A DNA stretch of 64,000 nt from Latrodectus hesperus (taxonomy: Eukaryota > Arthropoda > Arachnida > Araneae > Theridiidae), in assembly GCA_037975125.1 (NCBI GenBank), contig CM075851.1, positions 74,069,487 to 74,133,486 of the forward strand, given 5' to 3'. Each line of letters starts with the position of its first letter. The stretch's first letter is position 1. Positions 15,169 to 29,753 of this stretch are shown in pieces. The notes beneath the pieces are model-generated. The model saw nothing but the letters and a program-made list of their open reading frames with translations, was not told the origin of the DNA and searched no databases. The position numbers and the translations under genes were made by a program.

Positions 15169-16190
15169 AAAATAATAACGAGTGTGTCTTGAAGGCAAGA
15201 AAAACGCATGTAGTACAATGCAAAAATGATGGCTGAAAAGCATCCTCAAAATTTTTATCAATTTCAAATGTGTTTGTTCATGCAGTTTGCTTAGAAGAAA
15301 CCATCTCAAGGATTTAAGTAAGATAGAACGATCAATATGCATAAGAATCATCCAATGTAACAAGCCGAGTTGTCATTGAAATAACGTTAAGTACGACTCA
15401 TTATATGAGTGGCATCGCACAAATGCCGCATTCTGGGACATTGTAGTTGCAAAGTTTAGAAAAACCATTTGTGACAAACTATATTCAAGCACTTGTAATT
15501 ATAAAAAAATACGGTGTAGCGGGAAAAGTTCTTTAAACGGTGTATGATTGTAAAAAAATATTTATAATGCTCGTTTAAATCATGAGTCTTCAAGCTTTAT
15601 AATCTAAGAACCTGATTTCTTCCTAATTTTCAAAATCCAAGACCTTGTTAGCTTATAAGACGTTATTTAGACGAGAAAATTCCACTAGTTATAGAAATTT
15701 GAGAAAAAAATGCTGATTATATATTCCCAGCATTGAGACCATTTTAAGTAGTTTTAAAACCATTTTGATCCTTTAGTCTTTCTCCTGATGAACCTATTTG
15801 ACTCGTTTGTTGTCTTTTTTTTTGGAAATGTCTGCAGTGACGGCTGTGGTTCATCTTATTTTTGTCCATCCAATGTTGAATTGTACTCAAGTGTTCCTCT
15901 CAGAACCAGAGCTCGAAGGAAATATTTATGACGTTGGATTATTGGAAAAATTTCTCTTCTTTCGTAATTTTGGTTAGTATTTATGAACAAATTTCGAAGA
16001 TACGTTATTTAGATTATGAAATCTCTTTTTTCTGAAAGATTTTTATCATTTTTTAGTCTTTTTTAATGTTTCGAAACATATACATAGTTACTAGGAGCAT
16101 CCGAATGTTGGATAATTACATTTAAATTGGGTGTGTTAAGTGAATTACTTTGGTTTGAAGTTAGTATTTTTGTAAGGGATTAATATTAAT
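15169..16190. other. AT-rich noncoding stretch
   Basis: No gene or transposon was recognised. A less AT-rich patch at about 15780-15960 has no long frame. The minus-strand frame at 15130-15363 partly overlaps the SINE and is not credible. Confidence 0.6.
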
Positions 16191-16340
<150 letters not shown>

Positions 16341-18267
16341 GGTAAAAAAATGAAGATAGATAGATCAATATTTTATGATCGAATTAAGTAATAAGGTAAT
16401 GTGCATAATTCGCAATGAAATAATAATAATGGCCAAATAATGCAATATAAATTTGGTTAATGCGTAATATAGAGGAAAATAAGGCAATAAATAGATGGTT
16501 TAAAAAAAGGTTAATATTTGAAAGGTAAGTTAAAATCACAATAATGATTGGTGAAAAAGTAAAAATTGAATCTGAAGCAGCAACTTGTGCTGTTTCTCTA
16601 TAAATCATTCAACTGCAAATCATAGGAAACAATATTTGACGGTATACTTGCAAAGAATTACATGATTGCAGCAGCAGAAGAAATGTGCCAAAAATATATA
16701 TATTTGAATTTACTTTCATGAAAAACAACATATACTTCCAGCACTTACTCTTGATTTCATGCCTATAGGGATATTCCTTTTTAGATATTTTTCAGCTATT
16801 TGTCATATTTCCTTATCAATTATTTAAAAATGATTTTAAGATTTATTAGTAAGGTCACAAGTACATATTTGTTTATCATCTCATATGATGTGATTCCATG
16901 TTAACATTACATACGGATTTGTAACTTTTTGCGGCTATATTGAAGTATTTAGTTTTTATCTTTGATAAACAATAAGCAACATTCAACGTTGAATGATGGT
17001 TGTTAAATTTAATACGGCTCAAAGTAATACCATCGGTTTTATATGCTTCATTTTTCCTTACTTTTTTGCTGTCCGAATGAATCATCGAAAAATTAAAAAT
17101 ATTTCAATGGCATGTTCAGATTTGCTTTATAGATAATCTCATAATATCTATCGTAGTGATTTATGTGAAATAAGATTAAAACAAAACAAAGCAGTAAAAA
17201 GAGTAAATTTACAAAAATATTTCATTAAATAATGGTTTATAGAGGATGAGGATTGAAATATACAAAAACTTTAACTATACACACACACACAAAAAGGAAA
17301 AATCAAAATTTGCTATTATTAGATTTTTTCTCTTTTTGAATGGCACAAATCCTAGCCTAAAATGATGCAAGCGTTTTAATCTATTTTTTTTAACAATTTA
17401 TAAAGGGCTTTAAAAAACATGTATCACTGGAAAAACAATTTAAATTTCAAATTCATTAAAATATGATAAAATAAGCTAATAAATTTTTCATTGTTATTAA
17501 AAGCTTATTTTAATCATATTATTAATAACATTTCTAAAAAAACTTATCTTGTAATTCATTTCACTTCATAAACTTTGAAATTATGTTCGTTCTGCCCAAG
17601 ATACAATATGTGTAGTTTTAAATTTTGTGCTATAATTTAGAATTATTGTAGCGGTGTGTTAAGCATACGGATTGGGAATAACCACCTGCAATCAATAATT
17701 CGCCGGAAATTCAAAATATGTGGAGGAATTCAATAAATGCTTTTATTCATAATGTAAAAGTGGAACAAGCTCATTGAAGCTGTCAATTTTCAAGTAACAA
17801 CAGTAAACACATCTTCACAGCAAGAAGTATATTTTACAGTTTTTTGATTTTCTTCTAATTCCTAATCTAATTTCTCATCTGATTTCTTCATTGATGCTGA
17901 GAACATTTAGATTTTGCCAACCCTCTGGAGAATTCCTGAAATAAGTCGAAATATGCACCTGAGAAATTTTCCCAGATCACCAGAAAAATATCTGTTCAAT
18001 TTCCAATTATATCGCTAAAGCGATTCAGTTAGACACATAATTTCTCAATTTTTTTTATTTCATAACTGTCTAGAGTTGCTCGTAGATTAAACGCCTCTAG
18101 GCTCAAGTCCTACTGTTTTACCGCATCATGCGATGAAGGGAACATTGTAGGAAAGTCATTCTAATTATTTGTAAACAGTATCAATTTTTAGCAAAATATT
18201 TACAATTTTCTCATAAATTAAGTATTTATATTTATTTAAATTATTTTGAATAATCTTTTAAACTAAT
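16341..18267. other. AT-rich noncoding stretch
   Basis: No supported feature was found; only a short (AC)7 run at 17279-17291 stands out. Confidence 0.65.
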
Positions 18268-18327
18268 ATATAAATGTTTTATTTAAAAGTAACCACTTGT
18301 TAACATATTTAAATAAAACATTTATAT
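18268..18327. repeat. Perfect 20-bp inverted repeat (hairpin)
   Basis: The left arm at 18268-18287 (atataaatgttttatttaaa) is the exact reverse complement of the right arm at 18308-18327, with a 20-nt loop between. There is no T-run or gene end to suggest a terminator. It may be a miniature fold-back element or a chance/slippage palindrome. Confidence 0.95.
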
Positions 18328-19019
18328 CAGCAATAAAATATAGAGTAAAAATATATCCTATTTTCACTTTTTGTTGCATTTGTTGAATATAATTGATTGA
18401 TAAAATTAAGACATTTCACTTATAAGATTAATTAAGGAAATGTTTCATTCCTTATAAGCTTTTTATTGCAAAATATTTTGGAGTATAGAAAAAATCTGAA
18501 TATAGCTTATATTTTTAATAATCTTCATTAATTCAATGAAATCATTCATCACCACTCAATGATTCATGCATTGGTGTTTTGGTGTTAAAATATGTATTTT
18601 TACCATTGTAATCTATAAGATATTTCACGTTGGGCAATTTTTTCTTATTTTTACTAGTGGCTTTATATATACATATAAAATTTTACTATTAGTGAAACGA
18701 TATTAGTTCTGAGATTTTAAGATTAAAGAAAAATATTTTCATCAAATTTAAATTTATTTCTGTATGTGTTTTTATGATTTTATGATGTCTTTGGTACTAA
18801 ATTATTGTGTAATAACAAAAGCTCAAAAATATATAATGTTTTTGTTCCTAAGATCATTGAATATGGTTCCTTTATTTATAAAGGATTTCCTTGCTTGATA
18901 TTTATGCTGAAAACGAATGAAGGATTTACTTGATTTCTTGATTTATGTCATATATTTGCATGGACATAAGGGTTTAGGTACACAAAATATGATAAAAAGC
19001 ATAAAAGACTTATGATCTA

Positions 19020-19440
19020 AGCCGCCGACAAAATCACGTTGTAACGGCCTTTATTTTTCCCCCATTAAAAAAGTGAAAAGAAAAAAAATGAACAAGATCT
19101 ACAATCCTACTGCGGATGTGATAGCTTAGAGCCTGTGAATATAAAGCCTTTTAATATGCATTTAATCCATCATTTAAAGGTTTCTTCCTGGCGATTATTC
19201 ATGGCATTTGGCTGGAATATCTAAAAAAAAGAACCTGTTTCTTTCACGCCAAGGGAGCTGTCATAAATGTTGGGAGGATGCATGTGATTCACGTTTCAGT
19301 CAAAACACAAACTTGTATGCATAACCATTTACCATGGTTCATGATTCAACAAAATGAATCGTAATTCATGTCAGACGAATTTGCGTGACCTTTCTGAATT
19401 CACCTTTACCTAGTGTGACAGTTCAGATTCTTTTGTATTT
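19020..19440. promoter_or_regulatory. Candidate regulatory or conserved noncoding island
   Basis: This roughly 400-bp block is less AT-rich than its neighbours, carries no repeat signature and has no long open frame. It contains clustered homeodomain/POU-like cores such as atgcatttaatcc near 19160 and gtcataaatg near 19260. This composition is typical of arthropod enhancers embedded in AT-rich introns. The evidence is compositional only and nothing here proves function. Confidence 0.2.
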
Positions 19441-19503
19441 CCAAAATTTTTAGAAATATTGCCAGATTTGCTATTTTTTTGGGGTGGTGTCCAATCTGTG
19501 TTT

Positions 19504-19530
19504 CATTTTGTTCTCTCACCGAACAAAATG
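19504..19530. repeat. 10-bp perfect hairpin
   Basis: The arms cattttgttc and gaacaaaatg are separated by the 7-nt loop tctcacc. A second, overlapping pairing (ttctctcac with gtgagagaa, about 19511-19575) competes with it. Confidence 0.85.
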
Positions 19531-22500
19531 ACCTGGATTCCTAATAAATTCTACATAGATCTGTTAGTGAGAGAATTAACTCGAGAGAGAAAACAACGTA
19601 TCTTGCAATAGTGCAATCTACATATGTACGGAATCTAAAAAATTCTGTTGAGTTAATTTTTGTGACTAGGCATTTTGATCTAAAAAATCACCAGATCAAT
19701 GGAATCTTCAAAGTAATTTGAAAAACCATTCTAAAATTCTAACCGAATTTATAGAAGTGTTTTTCGAATTTATTAGAATCGTTTAAAAAATTCGAACTTT
19801 CTAATCCAAAATCGAAAAGAAAAACTTAAGGAATTAAAAATTGAATTTAAACGAAGATAGCTTTATTTTTATATTTATCAGATATATATCTTAAATTCAA
19901 TGTTTTCAATAATAGAAATTTTATTAAGCTTAATATCAAAATAGCTCTTTTCTTTGTAAATATGTTCATTTCTATGATATATTGCTTAGTTCGGAACAAG
20001 TATATAATATATCAGGAAGAGTATATTAAAATTTTATATTAATTCTTTTGCACCTTTCAGAAAATAGCTTTCATCAACTGTTAAGGCTTTTGATTGATTT
20101 CAGGTTTGCAAATGAAAATAATTCCAGTTATAAGGCCAAAGCGGTTAAGTCTAAATTGAAAATTTCTAAATTTTTTAAACTTTAGTGAAATACATATTTT
20201 TTGTTGTAAAAATTTCTAGTTGAAGTACCTGTTATGAGAATACATTTTTTTAAATTTTTTTGATCAAATAAATAAACCAAAATATTTAAAAATCATTGTA
20301 TTAAAATAATTATGTCTTCCTTTTGGTTTTCATTCTTAATTTCTTTAGTTTCTTAACAATTCATATGAAATGATTGTAAATTATAATATTTTTAACAACC
20401 TTTTTTATGCAATATTAATATGATGATGTATAAAAATATAATTTTTTCTACATTAATTTTGGACATAAGTTTGCTAAAAAAATTATTTACTTATTTAAAT
20501 TGCATCTGATTTTTTTTTTTATAAATTTAAGCAGTAATTTTTTTAAACCCCATACTTGCAATATACTGTTTTTAATCTTTCAAATTTTGTTGAGAATTTT
20601 AAAACTTTTAATGAAAATTAAAATTGCAATTCAATTATTATTTTAAAAAATTTTGGCCCTAAATAGAATAGCGAGGAAAATAAAATTAAAAGTAGTGTTT
20701 TTTTTTTTTGCTTCGATACGAATTTCTCAGATGTAGTGTAGTCGAAAAAATAAAAATTGAGAAAATGGTTTTTAATCCATTAATTCTGAAATTATTATAC
20801 AAGAAATCCAAGAGCAATAAAAAAATCCATCCAGGTAAAAATGAGACATTTATTATATATATAAGGCCTAGTAAAAATAAGACATTTCTAAATAACTAGA
20901 AAAGAATATTATTTACTCCCTTAAAATTTACAAAAATCAGAAAAAATTGAAAAATGAACTTAACCACATTGCTTTTTTAAACGATTTATGTAATCTGAGC
21001 TCAGAATATAACATAACTTACATAAATGCATTAGTTGTCGTATATAAAATGACAGTAATTAAAAATATAGAACGCGCAATTCTAAATTATTCTGTTGAAT
21101 AGTTTGCGTTATGTCTTTCAATTCAACATTTCATGGGTTCGACAATCATTAAAATTATGGATGTTTGTTATGGTTCAGATTCCAGTTTAAACTGTAGATC
21201 ATAGCCAAATTATACTTTATGTGTGATTATAGTGAGATAAACACAAACCAAAACATAGAAAAAATTCCTTTTCAAAAGAAGGAAAACCTGAAAGAACAAC
21301 AAAAGAAACTAGAATAAATTAACCAATAAAAATTATAAGTGTAATTTTTATTGAATAAAAGAATGTTATATGAAGAGGAATTATAAAAATAAAGAAGCTG
21401 ATCCAATGGTATATTAAACAACATGTTATATAATTTGCCATAAAATTTTGAAAAAACGTCTTCAGGATGTTTGAAGTGCATTAAAAATATTATTACCCTT
21501 AAAAGTGAAAAATGACATCCGTTATTGAACTCAAAAATAGAGTAAAAATCATAAAATCCTTGAAGTCTGTAAATCAATATTATTTTTGTTTATTTGCAGA
21601 ATTAAACGTTTACTTTTATTTTCTTGAAAGACAATATAGTTTTTTAAGAGATATATATCAATATTACTAAACATGTACTAAATTATTAAATACTAAAATC
21701 AGAATTGCTTTCATCTGTATTCCAATAGGTTTCCGATTTTGAAATAATCGGGAAAGATAAAAACAAGTTCCCTTTTTCAAAAATAAAAAAGTGAATATCG
21801 TTATATTTTTAATAAGATTTCACGATTATAAAAAATTTTACTGTGAGAATAAAGAAAATATAAGGGTATTCCGTTGTCACTTGCATATTTCTTCTCTATT
21901 CCCAGCTGTTACATTTGGATAACAACCAGCGAAATCAGCATTAATTATGGTTTAAACTAATTAAAATCTCTGTAATTAGCTTGTAATCAACATCTTTATG
22001 CATGTTTATTTCCATTTTGTGCTGTTGTTCTTGACCAGTTTAAAAGAATTCACAGAACAGGAAGAATATTTTATTTACTTAATGATATTATCTACATGTA
22101 ATTAAATGCTATAGCAAAGTTTAAAAGAAAAAACAGACAGAATGTTTTTTCTAAAGGTATAATTCAATGTGGGGTACCATTGCAAAGTGCTTTAGGATCT
22201 CTATACCTCATTTAAAATACTTTTCTAACTTTATTAGTAATCGATAAGATTTATATCTAGTATTTTTGGAATTGTATGTCGTCTATACCACTATCATTAG
22301 CTTCAGAGATCTGAATTTTGCTCGTCATAAAATTCATAATTATTAAAAAAAATGAAAATTGATACATATTCCAAACAGTTTCACTTAAATACTGAAAATA
22401 GCTTCATTTAACAAAGCTACTATTTTGTACTTAACCAACTGCAAGATTGATTAAATGTATAATGAAGGCAAAATGCTACTATATAGTTTCACAAGGTACA

Positions 22501-25396
22501 GATGTATGATCTCATAAGGAAATATTGTAAGTTAATTATGAAACTTGAAAGATTATTTACATTACTCATATTCACTCATTCTTATGTTTCCTTTTTATGG
22601 TCAACAATTGTACAATGAGGACATAATAGGAATATTTTTTTAGATATCTATCTGAAAAAGAATTCAAAAGTATGTGAATAAAAGTATTAGATGATAAAAT
22701 CAAATACGTTAGAATTTATTTATTTATTTTACTTTAATCTCTATGAAAAGGATTTTTAACTGTTTTGCAATTTATTGAAATCGATGAATCTGTGTATGCT
22801 AAGAGAAACGAGCTGTACTAGTTAACATTCCAATAAAGTCAAAATATGATATGTTTTGAATCTGACTATTCATCGAATACACTCAACATAAATATCTTTA
22901 TTGAAATATTAACAATTTGTCTCTGAGTATAATGGCCACAGAAATATTTACAAAAAATGTATTACCTCAATTAAATGTTATCAAACAGTTTTATCCTAAG
23001 TAAATCAACTCCTTAATTACATTTGTCTTGTCAAAATATTAGCTTGCTTTGATAGTGACGCCTATTTCCTTTTGATTAATTCAAGTTGAAAAAATCAAAC
23101 TCTTTCTTTCTTTTTTTATTTTAATCTATGTGTTTAGTTTTAACGTTAAATAAATTTTCTTTATACGTATGCGACTTGGAGTAAGGAAACTTCAATCCTT
23201 TCACTGAGACAAAATTGACCACCACTGAATTGACAGATGGTTTTTAGTAAGAATTACAAGAAATGAAAGTTACGCGTTCCTTATTTTCAGGAACAAAGTA
23301 CACTTAATGTTGACTATTAACGGATAAATACTGTAATATATGTGTCATTTGAACCCAACTGAGGCCATATATTTAAATTTAGTGCTTATTGTAAAAGGAA
23401 GCACTACACTTTCAGTTGAAGAGTTAATTTCTTTAAGGTAAATTAGCTGCAATGTAAAATCGTAGAGAATAAATATGTTGGAAATGTACATTGCACAAAA
23501 ATATGAAAATTAATGCAATATTCTAAAAGTTGAACATGAGATTTTTTATGTGAACAATATTTAATTCATTATTAAATTGATAAAAAAATTATTCGTCCTT
23601 TCCTATCTGTATGTATAAAAGAAGTTATAAAATGTTCATCCTTTCTACTTATTGGGATTGGAATATTATACGATAAAATTAAGGAGAAATCTAAGAAGCT
23701 ATTTTTATGGAATAAGAACTATTTGTTAGTACTATTTGTTCAAATTTTGTCAAAGAATGAATAAAAACTGTGTAAAGAATGGTAATCATTTCAAGAAATA
23801 ATTTTCTAGGCATTATTTAATAAACAAACAAGTTTAAGGATTTTTTATGTTTTATTACAAATATACAATAAACTGTCTGAAATGACGAATCATATCAAAA
23901 ATGGTTATCTTTAGTTATTAGAGTACCAAACTATTTTAAGACACAATTTCTTTACTAGCTTTTCATACTTGTTTAAAACATAATATTTTAATATTAATAT
24001 CAATATTGCATCAATATCGTCTTTTATTATTAATGCAAACCCTTTTAACGTTGCTTCTAAGCACCTTTTGTTTCTTTCAATAACAGTTTCAATAAGAAAA
24101 TAGTAAAAACAAAAAGTAATATAATTTGGTCAATAAAAATTTAACTAAATAACTGAATGAAATAAAAATAACTATTATATTATAGTTGTGTTTGATCATA
24201 TTATGCGTATATATTTCGTATTTGTTTCATAATGTCATACTATTGTTCTTCTGAAATGTCCCAAAACATGAGCTCTCAGAAATAAAATTTTAATTTTAAG
24301 AATTTGTAGTTTAGAAGTACATTTGAGTGATTTCAAGTATTTAATTTATTCGAAAAACAAAGCCATAAAAATTCTGATTCAACATAAGAAATATAAACTT
24401 TTCTCTTTAATTTCTACAAATTTTAAAAATAGCTAATAAGAAAATTACTTCATTCTTTCAGAATATGTTTTATATTTATATACTTGTCTCTTTCAGTTTT
24501 AAAGCTGCAGACAGTGTAAATAATTTAAAATATTCCAGTATTAATAAATATAAAATGGATGTTTCCCAATTAAATAAAAATATTTCGGTTTTTAACATAC
24601 ACATTCTAACGAAGAATTCTATAAAATAAGAACAGGTTTCCGATTTTGATAAAAATTTATTAATGTGAAGAACATGCATGGAAAAATGAAAGAATAAAAT
24701 TTCAGAATAATTACAATCGTTTCAAAGTTTGACCGTTATAAAACGAGGAAATCACTGGTGCATTGAACCACCTCTGGATTAGATGCAAACTGTAATTCTA
24801 TGCTTCTTAAAACTGATAAAATTCTTTGGAGTTTTTGCTATTACAACTATTGTGATCAATTGTCGACATTCCAGAATGGTTGCAATTACTTATACAATGT
24901 TACAATTGTGCTCAATCGGAAAGAGACAGTCAATCGGCTTGCTTAGCTAATAAAGTGCTGGAAAAACTTAAAAATACATAGCATTGTAATGTACTGCTCA
25001 TTTCTAGAGATTTCAGACAGAATTTTATGTTTAATCAATAAGTCAAAAATTTGTGATAGTTTAGATTATTTTTCATTCATTTTGGCAATATTTATAATTT
25101 GTGACATATTTCTTTTGTATCATACCATGTTTGATGAAAGTGAATACTTTCATTGACGATCAGCTTTTAATTGAATGTTGATTCGTATTTGACGCTAAAT
25201 GGAAAATACATGTCTTATAATTGTAAACAAAAATTTTAAAACATTACAAATGATATTAGTCATTAAAAATATAGCTAAAAGTTTGTCACTTAACTGTCTA
25301 AATTCCTTTACTGATTTTATACGAAAAATAGATTGAATATATTACAATCATATTAGGATTATTTATTGCAGAAGAAAAGACAGTAATTCATGTATT
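19531..25396. other. AT-rich noncoding stretch
   Basis: The longest frame (21272-21577, minus, 101 codons) has a Phe/Tyr/Asn-rich composition that mirrors base composition, and I see no domain in it. A less AT-rich segment at about 24710-24960 contains ggattagatgcaaac and attccagaatgg, which could be regulatory. No mobile-element ends were seen. Confidence 0.55.
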
Positions 25397-25552
25397 GTTT
25401 GGGTGGTTATTTTACGATCCATTTGGGCACATGAAGATAGTGGGATTGAGATTTATACTTTAAAACGAGCTCCAAACTACAGAAAACATCTATGCCTGAG
25501 TTGGGAATAAAACTCACGGATTAGAGGCTAGAACTAATCATTTAGCTTTTAG
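25397..25552 (-). mobile_element. Degenerate SINE family A relic
   Basis: The whole length of family A can be followed with many substitutions. The tail-side gtttgggtgg matches gtttggtttg, the middle ctccaaactac..aaacatctatgcc matches ttccgaaccactacaaacatccatgcc, and the B-box region is now gggaataaaactcacgg. Its orientation matches the three well-preserved copies. The divergence implies an old insertion. Confidence 0.7.
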
Positions 25553-25658
25553 TTTCAATATTTAGGTACTGATTTAAGTGATTTTTGCGATGGCTTGACT
25601 CACAGATTATCAATATTTTTAAACTTATATCATTTAAGAATAAAAATATTGCGCAATT

Positions 25659-26232
25659 ATCCTATTTTATCAAGGTTCGTCTTCTTACTCTATTGGTGCG
25701 GAACTTTTTTGTGACATCAACATGAAGACCATAAAGGGTACCCTAATCAAGTGGGAAAAGCAGAAGAAGAATAAATCTTGGTTTAACACTTCTGGTCAAA
25801 AGCATGCCAAAAGTATGATCGCTAGATCATCGGCGAATGTTGCCTCTGAAAATCTTAGTTGTTCTAGGGCGAAGATATGTACCATTGTAGGCTTCATCAG
25901 TGGATACTATCAATTCAGGAAACATCTCCATACTATGGGACTCGTTCAAGACCCTAATTGTTGGAAATGTCTTAAGGATGATGAGTCGGCGCATCCCATC
26001 ATTTTTGAGTGTGATGCCTCCATTCGTTTCAATACTTTAGGAATCATCAATACTAAAGAGTTACATCTTAGCTCCATAAAAAGGGTATGTCTGCCTTTAT
26101 AAATAAAGTGGGCGATCCAACTTATTGGAACTAAGAGTTCATGGGTTTGAGGCTATGGCACAAAATTCTATCGAGCAGAGGTGCCCAGTACCGTGCAAGC
26201 CCATTAAGAAGAAGAAGAAGATCCTATTTTAT
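25659..26232 (+). mobile_element. 5'-truncated non-LTR retrotransposon with 12-bp target-site duplication
   Basis: The insert 25671-26220 is bounded by the exact 12-mer 'atcctattttat' at 25659-25670 and 26221-26232. It contains only the C-terminal coding end of a LINE ORF2 (25722-26102), a short 3'UTR, and a GAA/AAG-type microsatellite tail (about 26206-26220) directly before the right duplication. This is the standard outcome of target-primed reverse transcription with 5' truncation. The clade looks like the Jockey/R1/I group of arthropod LINEs, but this was not determined. Confidence 0.92.
25722..26102 (+). pseudogene. LINE ORF2 C-terminal fragment (post-RNase H zinc-knuckle region)
   Basis: 126 codons are open and lack the endonuclease, reverse transcriptase and RNase H domains. 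The diagnostic part is residues 48-96. A helical 'CTIVGFISGYYQFRKHLH' segment corresponds to the usual 'lvGLlTGH..LR.HLh' motif of arthropod LINEs, and is followed by MGLVQDP and a CysCys...HisCys arrangement (CWKC, then His, then FEC). After the stop at 26102 similarity continues in another frame (FIKWAIQLIG, then a GYGT-like tail), so the end is frameshifted. It encodes no functional enzyme. The methionine at 25722 is merely the first in frame. Confidence 0.88.
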
Positions 26233-27354
26233 ATGAATCGTAAATTGGTGTATTTTATTCTTATGATAAATAATTATACTCTGATACGGCAATGCTTAAA
26301 AAAACAAAAATTTATTTAATGGAACAATTAGAAATTTATTATTTATTCAATAATAGATCAATGAATATACATTAAAGTCAAATATTATTCCATATATAAA
26401 TATAATATTCAGAATTTCGTAAAAGAGAATATATTGCACAATTATTAATATTTTTTATGTTGGAACACTCAAGTGCGTAAGACCGTGACAGTACAAAATA
26501 TGTTCAATTAGCCAATGTTTTAGAATATTTTCTTACACATGCATACAAGTAATATTTATTCATAGACAAAACGTCTTAAATCGCTTTCCACTTTCAATCA
26601 TCTAATAAGTGACTTCTTTCGGCACTAGGATGAATCCTCGAAAATGCTGGAAATTACATTGTAGTTACATTGGGAAATTGATAATTAAATTGTGAAATTT
26701 CCTATGAGAGGGCAGAAATGTGAGGGACGTCGGTCGCGAAAGATGTAACAAGATAAAAGAAAGTGAGATTTATAATTTTAGGTCAAATTAAAAAAAAAAG
26801 TACGTTTCAGTAATTACACACTGTATTCTATATTTTTGTTAATGAGGGAAAGTTTCAGTTTGTAAGTAAATATAACTGTAAATATTTGATAATTTAATCA
26901 AAGATTTGTTAGAACCACTTCAATATTCTAAAAGATTAATATTTGCTCTGATATTGTAGCTTATTTTATAAAGATCTAAAAAAAAAAAAATATAAGATTT
27001 ATGCAAAATTGAATTAATTTACAAGATTCATGAGGGATAAGTGCTGACTGATTTTTTCACAACTTAGGATCAGGTTATAAAACCTGTTCAACATCTGATA
27101 TTATTAATGATTTTTTGAATATTTAATCTATAAAATAGACTAGCAATATTGATCTGGATTACATATTTAGAGGTACCAGAAGGTAACATCTCATCATTTA
27201 AAATCAGAATTAATGATGAATTCAACACTTGAATTGGCAGTGCTCTATAATGTTTCCTTACAAAACAAGAGCGTAGACACATAAAATCAAAATGCATAAA
27301 CCGCATCAATACGATGCTATTTGACTGTGGGTTAGAAGTTAATATCTATTTTAC
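26233..27354. other. AT-rich noncoding stretch
   Basis: No supported feature was found. The minus frame at 27088-27309 (73 codons) is not recognised. Confidence 0.6.
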
Positions 27355-28554
<1,200 letters not shown>

Positions 28555-28705
28555 GAATCTTCGCCGTGGATTGTCCAGGTTCAATTCAGTCACTTTTAAG
28601 CAAAAAAAGAGGATGCTACTTTTCACATTTACTTCTGTCAGAAGTATTCAGAAACTTTACTCGTTTCTCTCCTTGAAATAGGTGAAAGCTACCCGTTATT
28701 AATGA
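28555..28705 (+). mobile_element. Degenerate SINE family C relic
   Basis: A B-box-like 'ccaggttcaattcag' is followed by a body that can be aligned by eye with the copies at 40670-40846 and 57815-57972: aagca-aaaaaag-ggat, then ttctgtc, then gaaactttact..tttctct. It is heavily mutated and its head is hard to delimit. Confidence 0.5.
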
Positions 28706-29030
28706 AATAGCTCTTGAAATTTAATATTTTTATAATCTAAACACTTCCAACAGTTTTAAATTATAAGACTACCCGGTATGCTGCATGAAAGTAGTTGTAA
28801 ATGAAACTTGGAGCTAGACTCTTAATATCTTTAATTTATTATAAAAATGTATGATCTTATATTAATATTTTGCTTAAGAACAGGAAGTTTGTGTTTGTTT
28901 TAATTTATTAATATCAGAATGATAAAAATAATTCACGAATTTCATTTTTAAAAAAATGAATGATAGAATTTGTTATTTTATTTAATAACACATCTATAGG
29001 AAAGTATTATTTTCGACTATCTTCACAAAG

Positions 29031-29258
<228 letters not shown>

Positions 29259-29447
29259 TTACATTTCAATAACTGCTATAACTTTATATCACTGCAAATT
29301 AAATGATATTCACTTAAAATCATATATAAATGATATGTTTTAATATGTCTTAGGGCATTTTATTCAGAACTATTTGACAAGTACATAAAATTATAGCACC
29401 AAAATTACATATTCTTTTATGGAATAAAATTGCAATATGTTTTTCAG

Positions 29448-29753
29448 TTAGTTATTGCATTTATAATTCGATATACAAAATTATGTTTAAAAATATTAAA
29501 ACGTTGTTATGGTATAAATCATTATCTAGCGAATAAATCAATATTTTTCGTAACTTTAGTCCAGTTATTTGCAGGTTTGTTACTTTACATCTTTTCAAAG
29601 ACTCTCCCAATAATATGGTCCATACAGATAAATGCCTATTTTATTGCATATTCAATTGTATGGTGTGGTCATTTGGAAAAGAGAGATATATTTGATCATG
29701 CTTCTAAAATTATGAGGTGGCAGTGTTCTGTCCTCTCAATTCAACAGGAATAA
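29448..29753 (+). other. Open frame with splice-acceptor-like start; possible membrane-protein exon
   Basis: A pyrimidine-rich acceptor-like 'tatgtttttcag' ends at 29447, and the frame is open for about 101 codons to a TAA at 29751-29753. Two hydrophobic stretches are visible (FFVTLVQLFAGLLLYIF and LPIIWSIQINAYFIAYSIVW), with charged residues and three tryptophans around them. This could be a terminal exon of a multi-pass membrane protein, for example a divergent chemoreceptor, but no family motif is identifiable. Frames of about 100 codons are expected by chance two or three times in a window this size, so confidence is low. Confidence 0.15.

Noticed and set aside
21272..21577. 101-codon minus-strand open frame
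   Set aside because: Composition mirrors AT-rich DNA; no recognisable motif or convincing splice context.
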